64,000 nucleotides of DNA from Streptomyces sp. CB02056. Its GTDB lineage: Bacteria; Actinomycetota; Actinomycetes; Streptomycetales; Streptomycetaceae. The notes beneath the pieces were generated by a model, which saw only the letters and a program-made list of their open reading frames with translations, did not search any database and was not told the DNA's origin. The stretch covers positions 1-64,000 of the forward strand of contig NZ_LIPD01000013.1 in the NCBI RefSeq assembly GCF_001905545.1. The letters are read 5' to 3'. Of this stretch, positions 57,817 to 64,000 are shown one piece after another (the stretch's first letter is position 1; each line of letters starts with the position of its first letter). The translations under genes and the position numbers were made by a program.

Positions 57817-60120
57817 ATGCAGAGCAACACGCCCACCACCCCCGCCACCGACCACGAGACCGTCCGCGCACGCGAGATCGCCGGTGAGCAGCAGCACCTC
57901 GACACCGTCTACCACCGGTTGGAGGAGAAGCTCGCCGAGGCCGAGTACATCCTGGAGGACGCCGCCAAGCGGGTCCAGGTCGGCACCCCCGGCGCGCTCG
58001 CCGAACGCGACGCCCAGGTCTACCGGGCCGGCGCCCACCTCCAGCGTCTGAACAACGAGTTCGAGGACTTCCTGTTCGGCCGGATCGACCTCCAGCGGGC
58101 CGACGCCCCGGAGGAGCACGGCATCCCGTCGAACACCCCGCTCGACCCGGCCGACCCGGCCGTCGCCGAGACCCTCCACATCGGCCGACTGGGCGTGCTG
58201 GACGCCGAGTACGGCCCACTGGTGATCGACTGGCGCGCGCCCGCCGCCGCCCCCTTCTACCGCGCCACCCCGGTCGAACCGGGCCGGGTGATCCGCCGCC
58301 GGGTGATCCGCTCCAAGGGCCGCAAGGTGATCGGCGTCGAGGACGACCTGCTGCGCCCCGACCTCACCCCGACCCTGGACGGCGAGGAGCTGGCGGTGGT
58401 CGGCGACGGCGCGCTGATGGCCTCGCTGGGCCGCGCCCGCAGCCACTCGATGCGCGACATCGTCTCCTCCATCCAGAAGGAGCAGGACGAGGTGATCCGC
58501 GCCGCCGCCGCGGGCGCCACCCTGGTCACCGGCGGCCCCGGCACCGGCAAGACCGCCGTCGCCCTGCACCGCGCCGCCTACCTGCTCTACCAGGACCGCC
58601 GCCGCTACGCCGGGGGCATCCTGGTGGTCTCGCCGACCGCGCTGCTGGTCTCGTACACCGAGGGCGTGCTGCCCGCGCTGGGCGAGGAGGGCCAGGTCGC
58701 CATCCGGGCGGTCGGCTCGCTGGTGGACGGCATCGAGGCGGACACCTACGACACGCCCGAGGCGGCCCGGGTCAAGGGCTCGGCCCGGATGGTCCAGCTG
58801 CTGCGCCGGGCCGCCCGCGCGGCGCTGGAGCTGGGCGCGCCGCAGGAGCTCAAGGTGGTCGCCCGGGGCGAGGTGCTGAAGCTGGACGCCTCCCGGCTGA
58901 AGGCCGTGCGCGGCAACGTGGTGGGCTCCGGCGGCACCCCGCTGAACCTGCTGCGCCCGCGCGCCCGCAGGCTGCTGCTGGACGCCCTGTGGCAGCAGGC
59001 CACCAGGGACCTGCCGAAGCCCGCCGACCACTACGCCCGCGAGCAGCGCCAGGAGGAGAAGGAGTCCTTCGACGAGTACGTCTCGGACGAGGCGTCGTTC
59101 CTGGACTTCCTGGACGCCTGGTGGCCGGCGCTGACCCCGCGCCGGGTGCTCGCCACGCTGCGCCAGCACCGGCACACCAACCGGATCGCCCGCCGGGCCG
59201 TCACCCCGGACGAGGCCAGGCTGCTGGCGGCCTCCTGGCGCCACCTGTCCGGGCGGGGCGAGGGCGCGCTGTCCGCGCACGACGTCGCGCTGATCGACGA
59301 GCTCCAGGTGCTGCTCGGCGAGCCGGCCCGCCCGAAGGTCCGCGAGGTGGACGCGGTGGACCTGCTGAGCGGCCTGGACGAGGTCACCACCTTCGCCGAC
59401 CGCAGCGCCCGCCAGCGCGACCGCCAGCCGGTCGAGCGCACGGAGTACGCGCACATCATCGTGGACGAGGCGCAGGACCTCACCCCGATGCAGTGGCGGA
59501 TGATCGGCCGCCGGGCCCGGATGGCCACCTGGACGATCGTCGGGGACCCGGCGCAGTCCTCCTGGCCGTTCCCGCAGGAGGCCCAGGCCGCGCTGGACGA
59601 GGTGCTCTCCGGCAAGCCGCGCCGCCGCTTCACGCTGACCGTGAACTACCGCAACCCGGCCGAGATCGCCGAGGTGGCGGCCAAGGTGCTGGCGCTGGCC
59701 GCGCCGGGCACCCCGTCGCCGAGCGCGGTGCGCCACGTCGGCGTGGAGCCGCGCTTCGCGGCCACCACCGACCCCGCGCCGGAGGCCTTCGGCAAGGCCG
59801 CCCGGGCCGAGCTGGAGCGGCTGCTGGCCGAGGTGGACGGCACCGTGGCGCTCGTGGTGCCGATGGACCGCCGGGGCGAGGCGGCCGGCTGGGCCGAGGG
59901 CCTGGGCGGGCGCGTGGTGGTGCTGGGCAGCCTGGAGGCCAAGGGCTTGGAGTACGACGCGACCGTGGTGGCCGACCCGACCGGCATCGCCGGCGAGTCG
60001 GAGGCCGGCCTGCGGGTGCTGTACGTGGCGCTGACCCGCGCGACCCAGCGGCTGACCGTGCTCTCCGGTCCGGACGACCTGCCGGACGCGGCCGGCGTGC
60101 CCGCGCTGCTGCACGGCTGA
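57817..60120 (+). CDS. HelD-like RNA polymerase recycling ATPase
   Basis: A 767-residue UvrD-like ATPase of the actinobacterial HelD class. A long N-terminal coiled-coil arm covers about 15-100. Walker A is TGGPGTGKTAVALHRAAYL near residue 237, Walker B is IIVDEAQDLTPMQW near 547, and a C-terminal motif VALTRATQRL completes domain 2A. HelD proteins pry stalled RNA polymerase off DNA, and the relative HelR protects against rifampicin. No rifamycin-associated element was recognised upstream. The ATG at 57817 is the first of the conserved frame. Confidence 0.92.
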   Translation: MQSNTPTTPATDHETVRAREIAGEQQHLDTVYHRLEEKLAEAEYILEDAAKRVQVGTPGALAERDAQVYRAGAHLQRLNNEFEDFLFGRIDLQRADAPEEHGIPSNTPLDPADPAVAETLHIGRLGVLDAEYGPLVIDWRAPAAAPFYRATPVEPGRVIRRRVIRSKGRKVIGVEDDLLRPDLTPTLDGEELAVVGDGALMASLGRARSHSMRDIVSSIQKEQDEVIRAAAAGATLVTGGPGTGKTAVALHRAAYLLYQDRRRYAGGILVVSPTALLVSYTEGVLPALGEEGQVAIRAVGSLVDGIEADTYDTPEAARVKGSARMVQLLRRAARAALELGAPQELKVVARGEVLKLDASRLKAVRGNVVGSGGTPLNLLRPRARRLLLDALWQQATRDLPKPADHYAREQRQEEKESFDEYVSDEASFLDFLDAWWPALTPRRVLATLRQHRHTNRIARRAVTPDEARLLAASWRHLSGRGEGALSAHDVALIDELQVLLGEPARPKVREVDAVDLLSGLDEVTTFADRSARQRDRQPVERTEYAHIIVDEAQDLTPMQWRMIGRRARMATWTIVGDPAQSSWPFPQEAQAALDEVLSGKPRRRFTLTVNYRNPAEIAEVAAKVLALAAPGTPSPSAVRHVGVEPRFAATTDPAPEAFGKAARAELERLLAEVDGTVALVVPMDRRGEAAGWAEGLGGRVVVLGSLEAKGLEYDATVVADPTGIAGESEAGLRVLYVALTRATQRLTVLSGPDDLPDAAGVPALLHG

Positions 60121-60134
60121 CGGACCCTACGGAA

Positions 60135-60166
60135 GAAGGCCCCTCACCGGGTGGTGAGGGGCCTTC
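60135..60166 (+). terminator. Terminator after the HelD-like gene
   Basis: GAAGGCCCCTCACC (60135-60148) pairs perfectly with 60153-60166 around GGGT. It starts 14 nt after the stop codon. Confidence 0.92.
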
Positions 60167-60379
60167 AGACGTTTACGACACCGACCCGCCATGCTCGCCT
60201 CGCGGCAAGTGGTCCCTCGAAGGGACGAAGGTTGGGCCCGGGGGCTTGGATCGAGCCGGTGTCCCGTCCAATGTAACGCATCGGCCGGGAGAGGCAAGGA
60301 GCGAGCGGCGGGAGCCGGACGGCCATCGGGTGGGATTGTCGGGTCCGCACACTCAATGAACGTTATTTCTGGCTACCCC

Positions 60380-60409
60380 TTGGAAGGTGCGACGATCGAC
60401 GTCTAGCAT
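60380..60409 (+). promoter_or_regulatory. Predicted malic enzyme promoter
   Basis: TTGGAA (60380-60385), 18 nt, then TAGCAT (60404-60409). Transcription would start near 60416, inside the dyad that follows. The rest of 60167-60379 holds no other feature that I could identify. Confidence 0.5.
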
Positions 60410-60410
60410 G

Positions 60411-60446
60411 CGCAGGCGATGCCTTCAACAAAATGTTGAGCCTGCG
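60411..60446 (+). promoter_or_regulatory. AT-rich dyad at the malic enzyme transcription start
   Basis: TCAACA (60425-60430) and TGTTGA (60434-60439) form a perfect dyad around AAA. Outside them CGCAGGC (60411-60417) pairs with GCCTGCG (60440-60446). The element covers the predicted start of transcription, so it could be a repressor operator or a 5' hairpin. The AT-rich core stands out from the GC-rich flanks. Confidence 0.5.
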
Positions 60447-60471
60447 GGACAGACGGAAGAAGGAAGCGTCG

Positions 60472-61944
60472 ATGGCGACGGTGCCCAGTGTCTCCAACTC
60501 GATCACGGTACGGCTGGAGGTCCCGGCCCGGGGCAACGCCGTCAGCGCGATCACCACGGCCGTGGAGTCCTCCGGCGGATCGGTGACCGGTCTCGACGTC
60601 ACCGCCTCCGGGCTGGAGGCGCTGCGGATCGACGTCACGGTGGCGGCGGCCTCGGTCGCGCACGGCGAGGAGATCGTCGAGAAGCTGCGCACGATCGACG
60701 GCGTGTCGATCGGCAAGGTCTCGGACCGCACCTTCCTGATGCACCTCGGCGGCAAGATCGAGATGTCCTCCAAGCTGCCGATCCGCAACCGTGACGACCT
60801 CAGCATGATCTACACCCCGGGTGTCGCCCGGGTCTGCATGGCGATCGCGGAGAACCCCGAGGATGCCCGTCGCCTGACCATCAAGCGCAACAGCGTCGCC
60901 GTGGTCACCGACGGCTCCGCGGTGCTGGGCCTGGGCAACATCGGCCCGGAGGCCGCGCTGCCCGTCATGGAGGGCAAGGCGGCCCTGTTCAAGCGCTTCG
61001 CCGGGATCGACGCCTGGCCGATCTGCCTGGACACCCAGGACACCGACGAGATCGTCGCCATCGTCAAGGCGATCGCCCCGGGCTTCGCGGGGATCAACCT
61101 GGAGGACATCTCCGCGCCGCGCTGCTTCGAGATCGAGGCCCGGCTGCGCGAGGCCCTGGACATCCCGGTCTTCCACGACGACCAGCACGGCACCGCGATC
61201 GTGGTGCTGGCCGCCCTCACCAACGCGTTGAAGGTGGTCGGCAAGCGGATCGGCGACATCCGCGTGGTGATGTCGGGCGCCGGCGCCGCCGGCACCGCGA
61301 TCCTCAAGCTGCTGATGGCGGCCGGCGTCGAGCACGCCACCGTGGCGGACGTGCACGGCGTGGTCCACCTGGGCCGCGGGGACCTCAACGAGAACCTGCG
61401 CTGGATCGCCGAGCACACCAACCGCTCGGGCCGCACCGGCAGCCTCAAGGAGGCCGTGGCGGGCGCCGACGTCTTCATCGGCGTCTCGGCCCCGAACGTC
61501 CTGGACGGCGACGACCTGGCCACCATGGCCGAGGACTCGATCGTCTTCGCGCTGGCCAACCCGGACCCGGAGGTCGACCCGGCCATCGCCCGGCAGACCG
61601 CCGCCGTGGTCGCCACCGGCCGCAGCGACTTCCCGAACCAGATCAACAACGTGTTGGTCTTCCCGGGTGTCTTCCGCGGCCTGCTGGACGCCCAGAGCCG
61701 CACCGTCAACACCGAGATGATGATCGCCGCCGCCCGTGCGCTGGCCACCACCGTGGCCGACGACGAGCTGAACGCGAACTACATCATCCCGAGCGTGTTC
61801 CACAAGGACGTGGCCAAGACCGTCGCCTCCGCGGTGCGCGAGGCGGCCCTGGCGGGGGCCCAGGAGGACCGCGCGCCGGCCCGTCCGACCCCCGGCATCG
61901 TGGGCACCCTCGACACCGCCGCGTTCCCCACCGTCAAGCTCTGA
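60472..61944 (+). CDS. NAD-dependent malic enzyme with ACT domain
   Basis: A 490-residue enzyme that decarboxylates malate to pyruvate. The N-terminal ACT domain (about 8-85) probably binds an effector. The malic domain has the catalytic Tyr in SMIYTPGVA and metal ligands in NLEDI and FHDDQHGTA; the NAD(P) site is SGAGAAGTA. The fold and length match the bacterial maleic/MaeA2-type family without the phosphotransacetylase domain. AAGGAAG (60460-60466) precedes the ATG. Choice of NAD over NADP follows from the ACT-type subfamily and is inferred. Confidence 0.93.
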   Translation: MATVPSVSNSITVRLEVPARGNAVSAITTAVESSGGSVTGLDVTASGLEALRIDVTVAAASVAHGEEIVEKLRTIDGVSIGKVSDRTFLMHLGGKIEMSSKLPIRNRDDLSMIYTPGVARVCMAIAENPEDARRLTIKRNSVAVVTDGSAVLGLGNIGPEAALPVMEGKAALFKRFAGIDAWPICLDTQDTDEIVAIVKAIAPGFAGINLEDISAPRCFEIEARLREALDIPVFHDDQHGTAIVVLAALTNALKVVGKRIGDIRVVMSGAGAAGTAILKLLMAAGVEHATVADVHGVVHLGRGDLNENLRWIAEHTNRSGRTGSLKEAVAGADVFIGVSAPNVLDGDDLATMAEDSIVFALANPDPEVDPAIARQTAAVVATGRSDFPNQINNVLVFPGVFRGLLDAQSRTVNTEMMIAAARALATTVADDELNANYIIPSVFHKDVAKTVASAVREAALAGAQEDRAPARPTPGIVGTLDTAAFPTVKL

Positions 61945-62010
61945 CGGACGGCTCGGGCGACGTGTCGCAGATCGCTCAAATGTGCGAATAGCGGTCATAC
62001 CCGCCCAGCT

Positions 62011-62045
62011 CGCCCCGAACCCTTGCGACACAAGGGCGAGGGGCG
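62011..62045 (+). terminator. Composite hairpin after the malic enzyme gene
   Basis: An inner stem CCCTTG and CAAGGG (62020-62036) sits inside an outer stem CGCCCC and GGGGCG (62011-62016 and 62040-62045), with TGTTT following. It lies 66 nt after the stop and is the best terminator candidate there. Confidence 0.6.
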
Positions 62046-62452
62046 TGTTTGGGCTTGTCAGTCGTAGGGCGTACCGTAGCCCTGCACGGGGCAGGCGTGT
62101 CCGACAAGTACGGAACGTCCCCCTGGTCTTCCGGCGTGTCGTCCCGACCGCCGCCCGGGTCCGGTCCGCCGGAGCCGACGGAGCGTCACACCTCCGACGG
62201 GCGGGCGATGTTCGGGTGGCTCGGCCGGGGCCCGATTGGCTTTCTCGGGGCCGGTCGGGGCAGGATTCGTACCCAGGCGGGCGGGCGGGCCTTCGACGGC
62301 TCCGGCGCGCGGCATCGGGTACGGACCCGGCCTGCGACCACGCATTGCCTGCATGAGCACAGTGTGCGGACCTGCGGCCTATCCGGGTGCCCCCCGGTGG
62401 GAGCACCGATGGGCCCCCGCGCACCGCAAGCGAACAGACCACAGGAGTACAC
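62046..62452 (+). other. Long region upstream of hupA
   Basis: These 407 bases hold no supported gene. TTGTCA (62055-62060) with TAGCCC 16 nt later is a weak promoter candidate far from hupA. AGGAG (62442-62446) is the hupA ribosome-binding site. Long frames through here lack ribosome-binding sites and normal codon patterns. Confidence 0.45.
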
Positions 62453-62737
62453 ATGAACCGCAGTGAGCTGGTGGCCGCGCTGTCCGAGCGCGCCGAGGTG
62501 ACCCGCAAGGACGCCGACGCCGTTCTGGCCGCCTTCGCCGAGATCGTCGGCGAGGTCGTCGCCAAGGGCGACGAGAAGGTCACCATTCCCGGTTTCCTGA
62601 CCTTCGAGCGCACCCACCGCGCTGCCCGCACCGCCCGCAACCCGCAGACCGGCGAGCCGATCCAGATCGCCGCGGGTTACAGCGCCAAGGTGAGCGCCGG
62701 CTCCAAGCTGAAGGAAGCCGCCAAGGGCGCTGCCTGA
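62453..62737 (+). CDS. hupA: HU-family nucleoid protein
   Basis: A 94-residue HU protein that binds and bends DNA. It starts MNRSELVAALSERAEVTRKDAD, and the arm region GFLTFERTHRAARTARNPQTGEPIQI is typical. It has no long Lys/Ala-rich tail, so it is the short vegetative HupA type and not the HupS type. AGGAG precedes the ATG at 62453. The name follows the S. coelicolor gene at this position, from memory. Confidence 0.96.
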   Translation: MNRSELVAALSERAEVTRKDADAVLAAFAEIVGEVVAKGDEKVTIPGFLTFERTHRAARTARNPQTGEPIQIAAGYSAKVSAGSKLKEAAKGAA

Positions 62738-62754
62738 GCCACCCCTTGAACGCC

Positions 62755-62793
62755 CGAGAGGCCGGGCTCCCCACTGGGGAGCCCGGCCTCTCG
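62755..62793. terminator. Bidirectional terminator between hupA and murA
   Basis: CGAGAGGCCGGGCTCCCC (62755-62772) pairs perfectly over 18 bp with 62776-62793 around ACT. It lies between convergent genes. Confidence 0.93.
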
Positions 62794-62812
62794 CCGTTGA
62801 GTGCTCGGACCG

Positions 62813-64000
62813 TCAGGCGTCGACCAGCTGCTCGCTGGGCAGCTCGACGTGGGCGCCCAGGTCGCGCAGCTTGTCCATGAAGTTCTCGTAGCCGCGGTTG
62901 ATCAGGTCGATGCCGTGCACGGTCGAGGTGCCCTCGGCCGCCAGCGCCGCGATCAGGTACGAGAAGCCGCCGCGCAGGTCCGGGATGACCAGCTCGGAGC
63001 CGATCAGCTTGGACGGGCCGGAGACGACCGCGGAGTGCAGGAAGTTGCGGGCCCCGAAGCGGCACGGGGTGCCGCCCAGGCACTCGCGGTAGAGCTGGAT
63101 GTGCGCGCCCATCTGGTTCAGCGCGCCGGTGAAGCCGAGCCGCGACTCGTACACCGTCTCGTGGACGATGGACAGGCCGGTGGCCTGGGTCAGCGCGACC
63201 ACCAGCGGCTGCTGCCAGTCGGTCTGGAAGCCCGGGTGCACGTCGGTCTCCAGGGCGATCGCCTTGAGCTCGCCGCCCGGGTGCCAGAAGCGGATGCCCT
63301 CGTCGTCCACCTCGAAGGCGCCGCCGACCTTCCGGAAGGTGTTCAGGAAGGTCATCATCTCCAGCTGGCGGGCGCCGCGGACGTAGATGTCGCCCTTGGT
63401 CGCCAGCGCCGCGCAGGCCCAGGAGGCGGCCTCCAGGCGGTCCGGCAGCGCGCGGTGGTTGTAGCCGTTCAGCTCGTCCACACCGGTGATCAGGATCGTC
63501 CGGTCGGTGCCCAGGGTGATGATCGCGCCCATCTTCTGCAGCACGCAGATCAGGTCGACGATCTCCGGCTCGATGGCCGCGTTGCGCAGCTCGGTGACGC
63601 CCTCGGCGAGCACCGCCGTGAGCAGCACCTGCTCGGTCGCACCGACCGAGGGGTAGGGCAGCTCGATCTTGGTGCCGCGCAGCCGCTGCGGGGCCACCAG
63701 GTAGGTGCCCTGCGGGTGCTTCTCGATGCTGGCGCCGAACTGGCGCAGCACCTCGAAGTGGAAGTCGACGGGGCGGCCGCCGATGTCGCAGCCGCCCAGG
63801 CCGGGGATGAAGGCGTGGCCGAGGCGGTGCAGCAGCGGGCCGCAGAACAGGATCGGGATCCGCGAGGAGCCGGCGTGCGCGTCGATGTCCGCGACGTTGG
63901 CGCTCTCGACGTGCGAGGGGTCGAGGATCAGCTCGCCGTCCTCGTCACCGGTGCGCACGGTCACGCCGTGCAGCTGCAGCAGGCCGCGGACCACCTTGAC
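62813..64000 (-). CDS. murA: UDP-N-acetylglucosamine 1-carboxyvinyltransferase (partial)
   Basis: The C-terminal 395 or so residues of MurA, the first committed enzyme of peptidoglycan synthesis. It transfers enolpyruvate from PEP to UDP-GlcNAc. The loop with the catalytic Cys is GGCDIGGRPVDFH, so the target of fosfomycin is kept. PSVGATEQVLL and RGGFSYLIAALAAEG are further family motifs. Compared with the usual 420-450 residues, about 40-50 N-terminal residues lie beyond the right edge of the window, so the start is not visible. Confidence 0.95.
   Translation of the reverse strand, partial: VKVVRGLLQLHGVTVRTGDEDGELILDPSHVESANVADIDAHAGSSRIPILFCGPLLHRLGHAFIPGLGGCDIGGRPVDFHFEVLRQFGASIEKHPQGTYLVAPQRLRGTKIELPYPSVGATEQVLLTAVLAEGVTELRNAAIEPEIVDLICVLQKMGAIITLGTDRTILITGVDELNGYNHRALPDRLEAASWACAALATKGDIYVRGARQLEMMTFLNTFRKVGGAFEVDDEGIRFWHPGGELKAIALETDVHPGFQTDWQQPLVVALTQATGLSIVHETVYESRLGFTGALNQMGAHIQLYRECLGGTPCRFGARNFLHSAVVSGPSKLIGSELVIPDLRGGFSYLIAALAAEGTSTVHGIDLINRGYENFMDKLRDLGAHVELPSEQLVDA

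Noticed and set aside
61982..62360. Small genes in the region before hupA
   Set aside because: Several overlapping frames exist, but none has a ribosome-binding site or recognisable product.

Overview
The window is high-GC actinobacterial DNA with codon use, ribosome-binding sites and gene content typical of the family Streptomycetaceae (Streptomyces, or a close relative such as Kitasatospora; the sequence alone does not settle the genus). The order mtrAB-lpqB, comF, hpf, orphan response regulator, ycaQ-like, secA, then gdhB, pkaA/pkaB-prfB, ftsEX, smpB-ssrA, a HelD-like protein, malic enzyme, hupA and murA is the order I recall for the core of the S. coelicolor chromosome. Most of the window is therefore conserved core, with accessory patches between gdhB and the FHA/FtsK gene.

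Layout. (1) 50-1942: the 5S end of an rRNA operon, then a DGPF protein and an ECF42-type sigma factor behind a candidate ECF42 promoter. (2) 1964-7466, minus strand: a tightly coupled operon of a GDPD-type membrane protein, DUF4129, DUF4350, a MoxR ATPase and DUF58. (3) 7714-16546: mtrA-mtrB-lpqB, a ComF-type protein on the other strand, hpf, an orphan LuxR-type response regulator and a YcaQ-type glycosylase. (4) 16623-25428: GNAT acetyltransferase, secA, Rv3235-like protein, patatin, DUF6912, HAD hydrolase and pruA. (5) 25506-30705: the 1648-residue NAD-glutamate dehydrogenase with a possible leader peptide. (6) 31127-37744: a conservon (sensor, roadblock, DUF742, GTPase) extended by a CYP157-type P450 lacking the ExxR motif, seven 15-bp repeats, a canonical P450 and a crotonase. 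(7) 37806-41287: two tandem paralogous lipoproteins with near-identical promoters, then an ECF sigma factor and a CU044_5270-type membrane protein. (8) 41330-44962: an accessory regulatory group (winged helix plus zinc ribbon, XRE/TPR regulator with a coupled 38-residue ORF, RsbW-like ATPase, unknown protein). (9) 44963-45286: a duplicated pair of hairpins. (10) 45287-51940: an FHA-FtsK ATPase divergent from the Ser/Thr kinases PkaA and PkaB. (11) 52022-64000: prfB, a small zinc-ribbon membrane protein, ftsEX, S41 protease, smpB with tmRNA, HelD-like RNA polymerase recycling factor, NAD-malic enzyme, HU and the 3' part of murA.

How the genes work together. Envelope and division functions (MtrAB-LpqB, SecA, FtsEX, S41 protease, MurA) sit beside translation quality control (HPF, RF2, SmpB and tmRNA). 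PruA makes glutamate and the neighbouring glutamate dehydrogenase oxidises it to 2-oxoglutarate; malic enzyme adds another dicarboxylate catabolic step. The regions most worth a second look are the tandem lipoproteins with duplicated promoters, the extended conservon with its repeats, the duplicated hairpin unit at 44963-45262 and the dyad at the malic enzyme promoter. No CRISPR array, insertion sequence, prophage or biosynthetic gene cluster was seen.
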